Positions 46,209 through 55,877 of a DNA stretch of 64,000 bases are shown here, one piece after another (the stretch's first letter is position 1; the number at the start of each line of letters is the position of its first letter). Below the pieces are notes generated by a model. The model worked only from the letters and a program-made list of their open reading frames with translations. It made no database searches and was not told the DNA's origin. The position numbers and the translations under genes are program-made. This DNA is from Muricomes sp049840515 (lineage in GTDB: Bacteria > Bacillota > Clostridia > Lachnospirales > Lachnospiraceae): contig JASGKW010000009.1 in the NCBI GenBank assembly GCA_049840515.1, positions 682,001 to 746,000 on the forward strand. Direction: 5' to 3'.

Positions 46209-46888
46209 TGAAAGATACCATTATTTTACTTATCGAGGACAATAAACAGATTCTTGACGGAAATAAATATTTTCTGGAGCGCAGCGGTTACACGGTGGAT
46301 GTAGCACTCACTCTTTCACAGGCAAAAGAACAGATGGACAGGCGCATGCCCAGCCTCATTATCTTAGATATCATGCTGCCGGATGGAAATGGCCTTGATT
46401 TTCTCAAGGAATTGCGCCAATCTTCCAACATTCCTGTTTTGCTTCTGACCAGTCTGGGCGGTGCATCGGATATTGTGGACGGACTGACAAGCGGGGGGGA
46501 TGATTATCTGCCAAAACCCTATGATTTCAATATATTTCTGGCGCGGGTCAAAGCACTCCTCAGGCGCTCAAAAGATAAGATTCCTGATATTGTCCAGAGA
46601 GGAGCACTTAAACTGGATGTCTTGTCAGGAAAGGCTTTTCTGGAGGAGGAAGACCTTTTGCTGACGCCAAAGCAATTTGCGCTTCTTCTCCTGCTTTTGC
46701 GGAATGAGGGGGAGGTTCTTTCCCCCGAATATCTTTATGAGACAGTCTGGAAGCAGCCAATTACGGGTGACAGCAATGCTCTGTGGAAACAGATGTCCCA
46801 TCTTTACACAAAACTGGCGGACAAAAGAGGGATTGAACTCACGCTATTTCGAGGAAAGGGGTATTGTCTGGAAATTTCTGAAAAATAA
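46208..46888 (+). CDS. OmpR-family response regulator
   Basis: 226 residues. Receiver domain with IEDNKQ, phosphorylated Asp54 in LIILDIMLPDGNG, and DDYLPKPYDF; C-terminal winged helix LTPKQFALLLLLLRNEGEVL and LFRGKGYCLEI. The start may be either of two adjacent ATGs (46205 or 46208). It is coupled to the kinase and followed by a very strong terminator. Confidence 0.9.
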   Translation: MKDTIILLIEDNKQILDGNKYFLERSGYTVDVALTLSQAKEQMDRRMPSLIILDIMLPDGNGLDFLKELRQSSNIPVLLLTSLGGASDIVDGLTSGGDDYLPKPYDFNIFLARVKALLRRSKDKIPDIVQRGALKLDVLSGKAFLEEEDLLLTPKQFALLLLLLRNEGEVLSPEYLYETVWKQPITGDSNALWKQMSHLYTKLADKRGIELTLFRGKGYCLEISEK

Positions 46889-46903
46889 CAAGAAGTGTGC
46901 ATG

Positions 46904-46950
46904 AGAACCGGTGAACTTGACTAAATAGTCAAGTTCACCGGTTCTTTGTA
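46904..46950 (+). terminator. Very strong terminator
   Basis: A 20-bp perfect stem with a two-base loop (46904-46923 with 46926-46945), followed by TTG. Ends the two-component operon. Confidence 0.9.
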
Positions 46951-46997
46951 TATTCTAGTGTAAAATAAAATTAGAGATTGAGAGGAGGAAAATTGGT

Positions 46998-48352
46998 ATG
47001 AAAGATGATATGAAAGAGCCTATGGAAAAGAAAAGCCTTAAAATTGCCGGTATCATTGGCGGAGTAGTAATTGTGTGCCTTATTGTGTTTGCTTTGGTGG
47101 TGAGAGGTGGAAAAGACTCTTATCAGGCAGATCAAAGGCTGGTATCTCAGAAACTTTTATTTGAAATGCGGGTCAATGAAAAGTGTACGGCGTCAAGCGA
47201 ATCACCCGGAGTATATTCTGTAAAACTTCCATCCGGGAAGGGGAGATTTCAGTGAAAGTCTTTCCGGGTGTGCAAAATCAGGAGAACACCTCCAAACATA
47301 TTGCTGAGGCGGCAAAGGTGAATCATAACGCCACAATTGCATTTATGGAGACAGCGGAGATTGCGGGCGGAAAAGGCGCAGGATTTATGGCAGAGTGGAA
47401 AGCTGATGGAGTGCAGTACAGACAGGATTCATGGTGTATTTTTGTCAATCAGTCAGTGTACAATATCTATTCAACATATCAGGAGAACATCAGCAAGGAA
47501 GAGAAAGAACTGATGAGTGCAATGATTGAGAGCATCAGAATTTTCAGCCCGCAGAAGGTGGATGCAGAAAATAAAACGGCCACATATAAAGAAGAATTTC
47601 CAGATGCCAAGGCCTTTGCAGGAGCTGAATTTAAAGAGAAAGCAGATACCTTGAAAGAACTTCCCTTCGTGTATTATGGAAGCTGGTGGAATAAAGAATT
47701 GTTTGCCAATGAGGGATGGGATGTGTACAATGCAGAAAACCTGGTGCCGTCATTTTATCTGTATTCAGACTCAGCTATGTATTGGAGCTGGGGGTGGGAT
47801 ACAAATGTTGCATGGGATTTTTATGCGAATGCGGCAGATTATTATCAGATTTATGCCCTCAGCAGGGATGCTGGGCAGGAGAAAGAGGCAAAAGAGAAAG
47901 AAGCAACTGATAAGGTTGCAGTTGTGTGGGACTTTGGGGCTGGAAAGATGAAAGATGGGGCAACCCGCCAGCAATACCAGGATGCTCTGACTGTAGTGGA
48001 TGCTCTGTCATATGAAGTGAAAAAACAGGAATTAAAGGGGATTTTAGATTCTGTAAATACAACACTGACTGCCAAGGATAAAGCGACAGCGGACAAGGCG
48101 GCAGCGGACAAGGCGGCGGCAGACAAGGCGGCAGCGGACAAAGCGGCAGCAGATAAGGCAGCGGCGGCTAAGGCAGCAGCAGACAAAGCAGCAGCCGATG
48201 CGGCAGCCCGGGCAGCAGCTCAGGCTCCTCAGGAGGGGCGCGGGGATTTGATTGAAGACGATGATGATTATTGGGACTATGACCCGTGGAGCGATCCTGG
48301 AGATTCTTACGACCCGTGGAGTGATCCAGGAGATAGCGGATATTATTATTAG
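46998..48352 (+). CDS. Membrane-anchored protein with Ala/Lys repeat and DPWSDPGDS tail, frameshifted
   Basis: About 451 residues after restoring one G at 47235-47237. One membrane segment (about residues 17-37), an external globular part (PSGEGEISVKVFPGV, then SWCIFVNQSVYNIYSTYQ), a Trp/Tyr-rich stretch (YYGSWWNKELFANEGW, SAMYWSWGWDTNVAWDFY), then about nine copies of the motif ADKAA as a TolA-like helix, and an acidic end with two copies of YDPWSDPGDS. No family recognised. The layout suggests a surface protein with a stiff helical stalk. GAGAGGAGG precedes the ATG. Confidence 0.65.
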
Positions 48353-48400
48353 GATTAACAGACAGCTATGTTTATACTGTGAAGAATTTTCATTAAGCTA

Positions 48401-48437
48401 AAGAGGGCTGTAACCTTGGCGGGTTACAGCCTCTTTT
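48401..48437. terminator. Bidirectional terminator
   Basis: AAGAGGGCTGTAACC (48401-48415) pairs with GGTTACAGCCTCTT (48422-48435), one bulge, then TT. It overlaps the last codons of the minus-strand YitT gene, whose stop codon lies in the stem. Confidence 0.75.
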
Positions 48438-49312
48438 CAAAGTTGCCCGATACAGAGCATCCTTCTGTAAATATCATAAATGCATTTGGGTCAATTTTCC
48501 GGACAATTCGCTTTAACTGGCTGACCTCATATTTTGAAATCACTACAAGGAGAATGTATGAGGTTTCGTTGGTATATGCTCCTGCGCCGTCCCAGTTTGT
48601 GACGCCTCTCCCAGTCTGTTCCATAATGGCCCGCGAGATTCCCAGCTTTTTTGTAAAAATCATAACGCTCATATTGATATTTTGAATATGTACCCGGTCA
48701 CAGGCGATGGAAAATACCACGCCGTAAATGAGGGAATAAATTGCAATTTCAATATTAAATATCACAAGACAGATACTATATATGAAGAAGTTGATGATAA
48801 TGGATACTTTTCCCACGCTGAACCCCGGAAACTTCTTGGAAAAATAAATGCCAAGAATGTCCTGTCCTCCGCCGGAGCTCCTCCTCTAAGACCATGCCTG
48901 AGCCTGTCCCGGTAATAATGCCTCCCAGAATACAGGCGGTCAGATAATCGCTAATCACCGGCTCTGAAGGAATTGGAATAAAAGTGAGAGAGAGGGTTTG
49001 GAAGATAATGGTTAAAATGGAACGGGTGAAAAATGTCTTTCCCATCTTGTTCCACGCCAGATAAACTAAAGGCAGGTTAAGCAGCAGATAGAGTATACCT
49101 GCGATGTCTGTCCGTCCAAAAGAGAAGGGCAGTGTTTTCATAATAAGTGTGCGGAGCAGCTGGGCTATACCCATAAATCCACCATTATATAAAGAAAGAG
49201 GGATGATAAATACATTCAATCCCACGGCAAACATCAAAGTGCCAAGTGTGATGTTACCCACATTGAATAATCGCTGTTTTTGCTGATAGTTTAAAGAATC
49301 CAAAAATAACAT
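48424..49312 (-). CDS. YitT family membrane protein with DUF2179 domain, frameshifted
   Basis: About 295 residues after removing one extra base near 48881-48890; the restored frame gives SSGGGQDILGIYFSKKFPGF, the family's SSTGGTD-type motif. Five to six membrane segments and a C-terminal DUF2179 domain (FTKKLGISRAIMEQTGRGVT, then LKRIVRKIDPNAFMI). GGAGG precedes the ATG at 49312. Second member in the window (compare 31746-32599). Function unknown. Confidence 0.78.
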
Positions 49313-49499
49313 AGCAATCCTCCGGCTATAAATAAAGTTATTGAATATCTACTCAATTCTAGCACTTAGATTTCCTTATTACAAGTTAGTAAAAAGTAAA
49401 ATTTTATAGAAAAAAGATTAATAGAAAAAATAGTGTCATATCATGTCTATCCATGATATAATGTTGTTCTACTAAAGATAAATTGCTGAGGTGCTAAAT

Positions 49500-51425
49500 A
49501 TGATACAATGGTCGCTTGCCGGGGAATTTATGGCTTTCATAGTCATTGCTACTTTAATGTTATACTTTAATGAAAAACGTATTGTCATCAGTGCCAGGGA
49601 AAAGCTGTACAGTTTATGTCTCAGGCTTTCTCTTTTGTCCATTGGATTAAATGTACTTTGCATTATATTATTGGAATATCCAGGATACAGCCCCTATTGG
49701 CTGAATATGATTTTTAACAGCGGTTACTTTATATTAATTATTGGTGTCAGTTCCCTGATGGTGTTCTATTTGCTCCAGATGATACTGGAGCATGTGTACG
49801 ACAAGAGCTACATGAGGCGCGCACTTACGGTATTGATTTCACTGAATGTGCTGTTTGCAGTAAGTATACTGTGGAACATAAAGTCCGGTATCCTATTTTA
49901 TTTTGACAGTACAGGTGTTTACCACAGAGGAAATTTAAATCTGCTGGGATATGGAATCGTAGCAATAGAAATTATCATGGTATATTACTTCTATTGGAAA
50001 AACCTGCCGAGTGTAAGCAGATCCATTGCCCATGTTCTTCTCACAACTCCTCCACTTATTATTCTTTTATGTATATTTCAAGTGATTTACCGGGAAATAA
50101 TAGTAAATGAAACGGCGCTGGCTGTGGCAAATCTGGTAATTTTTATCAGTTTTCAGAACAGTGCTCTGAAACGGGATTTTCTGACCCAGGCAGGAAACAG
50201 AGAAAGTTTTTTTGAAAATATGTCACTCAGGCTTGCGGGCAGACAAAAATTTCAAATTATTCTTCTGGCCCTGCGTCAGTTTGATGTTGTCAACCAGAGT
50301 TATGGATATCAAAAAGGGGATAAAATCCTCTGCACTATAGTAAATGAGCTGGGAAAGCTGATTCCTGACAGCGAAGTATACCGGTTTGGAAATGTAGAGT
50401 TTGCATTGATTCTGCCGTGGTACTCAGAGGAGAGAGCGGAAGAGAATCTGAATGTTTTGCGTAAAAGGTGTCAGGAGAGCTGGATGCTGGGAGATATCAG
50501 CACTCATATACGGACCGTGTTTATGCATCTGGAGCATATTGAGCAGTCCTATACCCCTTCTGAGGTTATGACATATCTGGAATATGGAATCAGAAAAGCA
50601 AAAGAAGCACAGGGCCACAATGTGCGCTTTAATGAGGCCATGCTGAAGAAATATGAGGAAGAGAAGCGTATTCTGGAGCTGATACAGCATTCTATTGAAC
50701 AGAATCGTTTTGAAGTGTGGTATCAGCCGGTGTATCATCTGAAAACTGGATGCTGGTCCGCGGAAGCTCTGCTGCGGCTTAAGGATTATGACGGAAATCC
50801 TGTTCCTCCTTCTAAATTTATACCGGTGGCCGAGGCCTCCGGACTGATTGATGATTTGAGCTGGATTGTTCTGGAAGAAACCTGTGCATTTTTAAGCGAG
50901 GAAGGACACCGCAATATACAGAGCATATCGGTCAATTTATCTATGCAGCAGTTTGCTGACATGAGATTATCAGAAAAAGTTCAAAATTGTCTGAACAGGC
51001 ATAATATAACACCTGACAGACTTAAGATAGAAGTGACAGAGAGAGTTATTTTACATGATATGGGATATATGAAAAAGGTAATGAACCAGATGACAGAGGT
51101 GGGAATAGGATTTTACCTGGATGATTTCGGGACAGGCTATTCTAATCTGGTCAGCGTTCTGGAATTTCCGTTTGAATGCGTTAAGCTGGATAAAAGCCTC
51201 CTGAAAGGATTCCCGGGAAACTCTGATTCAGAAGTGATGGTCCGCACTTTGGTTGAACTTTTCCACGGCATGGGAGACCGTGTTGTTGTGGAAGGTGTGG
51301 AGGAGGAAGCACAGGCTAAGCTTCTGGACAAGATGGGAGTGGATTGTATTCAGGGATATTATTACAGCAGACCATTGCCGAGACATACATTTTCTACAGA
51401 ATATGGAAAACTTATTGAATATTAA
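49500..51425 (+). CDS. Membrane protein with degenerate GGDEF and active-looking EAL domain
   Basis: 641 residues. Seven or so membrane segments (about residues 5-220), a GGDEF-type domain in which the signature reads RFGNVEFALIL (active site lost), and an EAL phosphodiesterase domain with EALLRL, SVNLSMQQF, YLDDFGTGYSNL, VKLDKSLLKG, VVVEGVEEEAQA and QGYYYSRPLP. It probably degrades cyclic di-GMP in response to a membrane signal; the dead GGDEF may bind GTP as a regulator. The ATG at 49500 fits GAGGTG better than the GTG at 49491. Confidence 0.88.
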   Translation: MIQWSLAGEFMAFIVIATLMLYFNEKRIVISAREKLYSLCLRLSLLSIGLNVLCIILLEYPGYSPYWLNMIFNSGYFILIIGVSSLMVFYLLQMILEHVYDKSYMRRALTVLISLNVLFAVSILWNIKSGILFYFDSTGVYHRGNLNLLGYGIVAIEIIMVYYFYWKNLPSVSRSIAHVLLTTPPLIILLCIFQVIYREIIVNETALAVANLVIFISFQNSALKRDFLTQAGNRESFFENMSLRLAGRQKFQIILLALRQFDVVNQSYGYQKGDKILCTIVNELGKLIPDSEVYRFGNVEFALILPWYSEERAEENLNVLRKRCQESWMLGDISTHIRTVFMHLEHIEQSYTPSEVMTYLEYGIRKAKEAQGHNVRFNEAMLKKYEEEKRILELIQHSIEQNRFEVWYQPVYHLKTGCWSAEALLRLKDYDGNPVPPSKFIPVAEASGLIDDLSWIVLEETCAFLSEEGHRNIQSISVNLSMQQFADMRLSEKVQNCLNRHNITPDRLKIEVTERVILHDMGYMKKVMNQMTEVGIGFYLDDFGTGYSNLVSVLEFPFECVKLDKSLLKGFPGNSDSEVMVRTLVELFHGMGDRVVVEGVEEEAQAKLLDKMGVDCIQGYYYSRPLPRHTFSTEYGKLIEY

Positions 51426-51560
51426 TTACTTAAAGATGAACTGTGAGGAAAAATGTGGTATTATAATTTCATAGTACCAAAAGATGTAATGGATTCAATA
51501 TGGAAACGGGTTGTTTTATCTGAAATAAGGACAGGCGTTCCATAGGAAAGGATGGAATTT

Positions 51561-52844
51561 ATGAGATGTTTAGAGATTGAAAAGGTAATAGGAAGAGAAA
51601 TTATTGATTCCAGAGGTAATCCAACAGTAGAGGCAGAAGTTCATCTTGCGGATGGCACAATCGGAAGAGGAACGGCTTCCAGCGGGGCGTCCACAGGAGA
51701 GTTTGAGGCGCTGGAGCTGCGGGATGGAGATGCAGACAGATTTGGAGGAAAGGGCGTTTCCAAAGCTGTCGCAAATATCAATACTATTATTTCTGATACA
51801 TTAAAAGGAATGAATGCAGCGGACACTTATGGTGTGGACAGGGCTATGATTCAGGCCGATGGGACAAAGGATAAATCTAAGCTTGGAGCAAATGCTATTC
51901 TTGCGGTGTCTATAGCCAGCGCAAGAGCAGCGGCTGTGGCTTTAGATATCCCACTGTATCGTTTCCTGGGCGGTGTAAATGGAAACAGGCTGCCGGTTCC
52001 TATGATGAATATTTTGAATGGGGGAGCCCATGCTGCCAACACGGTGGATGTGCAGGAGTTTATGATTATGCCTGTGGGAGCAAAGAGTTTCCACGAAGGT
52101 CTGCGCTGGTGTACTGAGGTATTCCATACATTAGCTAAGATTCTGAAAGATAGAAAGCTTACAACTTCAGTTGGAGATGAGGGCGGTTTTGCACCTGACC
52201 TTGGAAGTGACGAGGAGGCAATCGAGTGCATCCTTGAAGCTGTGAAGAAAGCCGGATATGAGCCTGGAACAGATTTCGTGCTTGCGATGGATGCGGCATC
52301 CAGTGAATGGAAGAGCGGCACAAAGGGTGAATATATACTGCCCAAGTCAGGAAAGAAATTTACATCGGCAGAGCTGGTGGCACACTGGAAAACACTCTGC
52401 GAAAAGTACCCAATCTATTCTATTGAAGATGGACTGGATGAGGAGGACTGGGATGGCTGGAAGATGATGACCGATGAGCTGGGAGAAAAAATCCAGCTGG
52501 TTGGGGATGACTTGTTTGTAACAAACACAGAGCGTCTGGCGAAAGGAATCAGCCAGGGGTGCGGCAATTCTATTTTGATTAAATTAAACCAGATAGGAAC
52601 AGTTTCTGAGACACTGGAAGCAATCAAGATGGCTCACAAGGCGGGCTACACTACAATTTCTTCTCACCGTTCAGGGGAGACAGAAGACACTACTATAGCA
52701 GATCTTGCGGTTGCTCTGAACAGTGGGCAGATTAAAACTGGTGCACCAAGCAGAAGTGAGCGTGTGGCAAAATATAACCAGCTGCTCCGCATAGAAGAAG
52801 AACTTGGAGAGGCAGCAGTATATCCAGGAATTGATACTTTTTAG
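51561..52844 (+). CDS. eno: Enolase
   Basis: 427 residues, intact. Glycolytic enzyme converting 2-phosphoglycerate to phosphoenolpyruvate. Motifs: REIIDSRGNPTVEAEV, SSGASTGEFEALELRD, VGDEGGFAPDL, metal ligands in LAMDAASSEW and SIEDGLDEEDWDGW, the active Lys in ILIKLNQIGTVSETLEAI, and SHRSGETEDTTIADLAVA. The ATG at 51561 is spaced correctly from AGGAAAGG; the ATG at 51552 is too close. Followed by a strong terminator. Confidence 0.97.
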   Translation: MRCLEIEKVIGREIIDSRGNPTVEAEVHLADGTIGRGTASSGASTGEFEALELRDGDADRFGGKGVSKAVANINTIISDTLKGMNAADTYGVDRAMIQADGTKDKSKLGANAILAVSIASARAAAVALDIPLYRFLGGVNGNRLPVPMMNILNGGAHAANTVDVQEFMIMPVGAKSFHEGLRWCTEVFHTLAKILKDRKLTTSVGDEGGFAPDLGSDEEAIECILEAVKKAGYEPGTDFVLAMDAASSEWKSGTKGEYILPKSGKKFTSAELVAHWKTLCEKYPIYSIEDGLDEEDWDGWKMMTDELGEKIQLVGDDLFVTNTERLAKGISQGCGNSILIKLNQIGTVSETLEAIKMAHKAGYTTISSHRSGETEDTTIADLAVALNSGQIKTGAPSRSERVAKYNQLLRIEEELGEAAVYPGIDTF

Positions 52845-52856
52845 AAAATAAAAGTA

Positions 52857-52912
52857 ACCCTGATAGTATGCATTGAAAAATAAATGTTAAACTATCAGGG
52901 TATTTTATTTTA
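52857..52912. terminator. Bidirectional terminator after eno
   Basis: ACCCTGATAGT (52857-52867) and ACTATCAGGGT (52891-52901), an 11-bp perfect stem, followed by ATTTTATTTT on the + side. It also serves the convergent AEC gene. Confidence 0.88.
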
Positions 52913-53825
52913 TAAGAAATCCTGCGACAAATATTATGATTGGAATTGTAATCATGGAAAACATAGTCGTAAATGAATAAATCTCTGAGGAGTAGACATA
53001 GTTTCTGTTATAGCGTATTGACATCATTGTCATAGTAGCTGACGCGGGGCAGGCAGCAGCAATTAAAGTCGTGTAGGCAAGGTCGTGTTGTATCCCTGTG
53101 AGATATAAAAAGAGGGCTACAGCAAGGGGAACGACAAGTAATTTCAGAAAGCTTACCCAGTAAAGATGCAGGTTGGAAAAGATTTTTTTAAAATCAGACT
53201 GGGCCACAGAGACGCCGGCAACCATCATGGCAAGGGGAGTGTTCATACCTGCAATGTAATTCATTGAATCCAGAACCGTGGCAGGAATGCGCAGCTGTGT
53301 AAAGAACAGAAGCATAGCGGCCAGAGTGGCAAGAATCATAGGAGAAAGCAGCCCTTCCTTGAGCTGTTTCAAGGAAAAGCTGTTTTTTATAAGGCTTAAT
53401 CCGTGAGTCCAGGAGAATAAATTAAACACTGCCATATAAGCGGTAAGATAAAATACTCCTTCATTTCCCAGGATGCTGTGCACCAGCGGAATCCCGATAA
53501 AACCACAATTAGAATAGATAGAACCAAAGCGGTCCAGGTAATAGTCAGGATTATTTTTCTCTGGGATAAGCAGCCTGGCTATAACGATGGCAATAATATG
53601 CGCGGCACAGGCGGCGCCAAAGGCAATGAGAAAGCCTTTTACAAGGCGTGAGTCATAGTCAACCTGATAAGCCGTGATAATCAGGCAGGGATTTACCACC
53701 ATAAGGAGCAGAGAAGATAACGCCCGGTTTCCCTCCTGATTTACAATTTTCAGTTTGTAGCATCCGAATGCTACCAGCATAATAATCAGCATCTTGAGAA
53801 GCTGATTAAAAATCAATAGAAACAT
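52905..53825 (-). CDS. AEC family transporter
   Basis: 306 residues with about ten membrane segments and the family's NPCLIITAYQ and GSIYSNCGFIGIPLVHSILG motifs. Auxin-efflux-carrier-type proteins in bacteria export or exchange organic acids such as malate, malonate or amino acid derivatives; the substrate is not evident. It lies 11 bases downstream of yqeY on the same strand and probably shares its transcript. Confidence 0.87.
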   Translation of the reverse strand: MFLLIFNQLLKMLIIMLVAFGCYKLKIVNQEGNRALSSLLLMVVNPCLIITAYQVDYDSRLVKGFLIAFGAACAAHIIAIVIARLLIPEKNNPDYYLDRFGSIYSNCGFIGIPLVHSILGNEGVFYLTAYMAVFNLFSWTHGLSLIKNSFSLKQLKEGLLSPMILATLAAMLLFFTQLRIPATVLDSMNYIAGMNTPLAMMVAGVSVAQSDFKKIFSNLHLYWVSFLKLLVVPLAVALFLYLTGIQHDLAYTTLIAAACPASATMTMMSIRYNRNYVYSSEIYSFTTMFSMITIPIIIFVAGFLIK

Positions 53826-53836
53826 ATAGATAACCT

Positions 53837-54283
53837 CTAGCTCATGAAAGTTCCTACAATTTCGCTGACCAATTTTCCGTCAGCTTTTCCTTTTACCTTA
53901 GGCATAAGCTCTTTCATAAGTTTTCCTTTGTCTTTTGCGGTCAGAGTTTCGATTCCCAGGCTGTTCAACACTTCCTGTATCACTGCTTTGATTTCATCTT
54001 CACCCATCATTTTGGGAGCATATTCTTCTAAGACAGCCAGACGCTTCTTGCACTCCTCGATAATGTCAGTGCGGTCTGCGGGAGTCATCTCTAAAGTCTC
54101 TTTTGTCTGTTTGATTTCTTTTAAGATAATCTGAGTTTCCTCTTCTTCAGTTAAATCTCCGCGTTTATCAATGGCTTTGTTTTTTAAGGAAGATAATAAA
54201 AAAGAAAGTGCTGCTTTTCTCTCTTTATCACCGGCTTTCATTGCCGCAACCATTGCACTTCTTATTTCTTCAATTTTACTCAT
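53837..54283 (-). CDS. yqeY: GatB/YqeY domain protein
   Basis: 148 residues, the full usual length of stand-alone YqeY. The N-terminal helices MSKIEEIRSAMVAAMKAGDK and LSFLLSSLKNKAID are followed by the YqeY tail (EYAPKMMGEDEIKAVIQEVL, then GKADGKLVSEIVGTFMS), related to the tRNA-binding end of GatB. Exact role unsettled. Widely conserved. Confidence 0.92.
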   Translation of the reverse strand: MSKIEEIRSAMVAAMKAGDKERKAALSFLLSSLKNKAIDKRGDLTEEEETQIILKEIKQTKETLEMTPADRTDIIEECKKRLAVLEEYAPKMMGEDEIKAVIQEVLNSLGIETLTAKDKGKLMKELMPKVKGKADGKLVSEIVGTFMS

Positions 54284-54465
54284 CTTGAATCCCTCCTGTT
54301 TCTATGTTTACATTCTCTAAATTTTAACAGAATAAACCAGCTTTTTCAATAACAGCTTAAATTAAATGATGGAAAAACTAATCAGGGCGCGCATATTTTC
54401 CCCTATTTGACAAATAATAGTAGCAGTATTAATCGTTACTAAGATATTAAATGGAGGAATTTTTT

Positions 54466-55011
54466 ATGAAAGCTACGGGAATCGTAAGGCGGATTGATGA
54501 CTTGGGGAGAGTCGTTATTCCGAAAGAAATACGGAGAACTTTGCGGATTCGGGAAGGTGACCCGCTGGAAATATTTACAGACAGAGAGGGAGAAGTTATT
54601 CTTAAAAAATATTCTCCCATAGGAGAACTTGGGACTCTTGCAAAGCAATATTCTGAAAGTCTGGCGCAGGCAATGGGGTGTACCGTGTGCATTTCAGATA
54701 ATGACCAGATTGTAGCTGCTTCCGGCAGCGGGAAGAAAGATTTGCAGGACAAATTTATCAGCAAGGAGCTGGAAAAGGTAATTCAGGGAAGAGAGCAATT
54801 ACTTGCATCGGTGGACAGCTCCAAATATACCAATATCATTCCGGATGAAAAAGATTTTAAGGAAGAGGTAATCTGCCCTATTCTCTGTGAGGGAGATGCC
54901 ATCGGGGCGGTTGTATTTTTAAATAAAGATGAAAAGAAGAAATTTGGAGAGCTGGAACAGAAAGTTGCTATGAGTGCAGCGGGATTTCTGGGACGTCAGA
55001 TGGAACAGTAA
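54466..55011 (+). CDS. spoVT: Stage V sporulation protein T (AbrB-like regulator)
   Basis: 181 residues. An N-terminal AbrB swapped-hairpin DNA-binding domain (MKATGIVRRIDDLGRVVIPK, then EIRRTLRIREGDPLEIF) and a C-terminal GAF-like domain (MGCTVCISDNDQIVAASG, then VICPILCEGDAIGAVVFL). SpoVT controls forespore gene expression; its presence indicates a spore former. The ATG at 54466 follows TGGAGG. Confidence 0.92.
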   Translation: MKATGIVRRIDDLGRVVIPKEIRRTLRIREGDPLEIFTDREGEVILKKYSPIGELGTLAKQYSESLAQAMGCTVCISDNDQIVAASGSGKKDLQDKFISKELEKVIQGREQLLASVDSSKYTNIIPDEKDFKEEVICPILCEGDAIGAVVFLNKDEKKKFGELEQKVAMSAAGFLGRQMEQ

Positions 55012-55156
55012 GACATAACATCCACATAAAAGTTAAAATATGATGCACACACATTCATTGAGAAGCAGGAGAAAATTCAGTGGATGCGGGTGTGTCATAT
55101 TTTTATGCCGGAAATCATATGTTGTATTAGTGATTGGATGGACGAGGAGGAAGAGG

Positions 55157-55543
55157 ATGGAGAAAAGGCCTAAAAATGAACGGGGGAGTGAGATTAAGGC
55201 TGTATGGCTTTTAAAAGCACTTTTGTGTGCCTATGTAGTGACTGGGATTCTGCTGCTTCTGCTGACACTGCTGCTTTATAAATTTAACTTGGATGAAGGT
55301 AAAATAACAGCGGGAATCACAGCGATTTATGTAGTCTCTACTTTTGTCGGGGGATTTGTTGCGGGAAAACTTGTTAAAGTCAGAAAATTTGTGTGGGGAT
55401 TGACTATGGGAATTCTGTATTTTGCTCTTCTGATGTTGATTTCCCTCGGGGTTTACAGGGCCGTACAGGGGGGCGGAGCCAGTGTGATGACTACATTTTT
55501 ACTATGCGCCGGAGGAGGAATGCTGGGAGGAATGGTGTCGTGA
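55157..55543 (+). CDS. TIGR04086 family membrane protein
   Basis: 128 residues from the ATG at 55157 (GAGGAGG upstream). Four membrane segments (LLCAYVVTGILLLLLTLLLY, ITAIYVVSTFVGGFVAGKLV, GLTMGILYFALLMLISLGVY, and a glycine-rich last one). The family is frequently found next to the SCIFF locus in Clostridia, as here; function unknown. Confidence 0.8.
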   Translation: MEKRPKNERGSEIKAVWLLKALLCAYVVTGILLLLLTLLLYKFNLDEGKITAGITAIYVVSTFVGGFVAGKLVKVRKFVWGLTMGILYFALLMLISLGVYRAVQGGGASVMTTFLLCAGGGMLGGMVS

Positions 55544-55630
55544 AAAAAACACTTTAAAAACTGAAAATGGTGTGCTATAATATGGTGAGATAAACATGTG
55601 ATTGTAACATGAATTGTAGGAGGAGAAGAC

Positions 55631-55774
55631 ATGAAACACATCAAAACACTAAATACACAGACATTGAATCATACAGTAAAAAAAGGCGGCTGCGGGGAAT
55701 GCCAGACATCCTGCCAGTCAGCGTGTAAAACATCCTGCACAGTGGGAAATCAGACATGTGAGCACAAAAAATAG
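55631..55774 (+). CDS. scfA: SCIFF ribosomal peptide precursor
   Basis: 47 residues with six cysteines in the last 27: GGCGECQTSCQSACKTSC, then TVGNQTC. This is the six-Cys-in-forty-five (SCIFF) precursor nearly universal in Clostridia. Its radical SAM partner installs thioether crosslinks between Cys and other residues; the final product and role are not settled. AGGAGAAG precedes the ATG. Too short for routine gene calling, but strongly supported by the maturase 104 bases downstream. Confidence 0.95.
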   Translation: MKHIKTLNTQTLNHTVKKGGCGECQTSCQSACKTSCTVGNQTCEHKK

Positions 55775-55792
55775 GCTACATACAAATTTGTG

Positions 55793-55822
55793 GGCAGCGG
55801 CTTAGACGCTGCCTTATGTTGT
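55793..55822 (+). other. Hairpin between scfA and scfB
   Basis: GGCAGCG (55793-55799) and CGCTGCC (55807-55813) with a seven-base loop, followed by TTATGTTGTTTT. Probably a partial terminator that makes precursor mRNA more abundant than maturase mRNA. Confidence 0.6.
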
Positions 55823-55877
55823 TTTGGGAAATGTACCCCGGCAACATTCGAATTAAGATGAAAGAGGGGTATCTGTT

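Noticed and set aside
47851..48186. Antisense Ala/Ser repeat frame
   Set aside because: Mirror image of the ADKAA repeats of the real gene.
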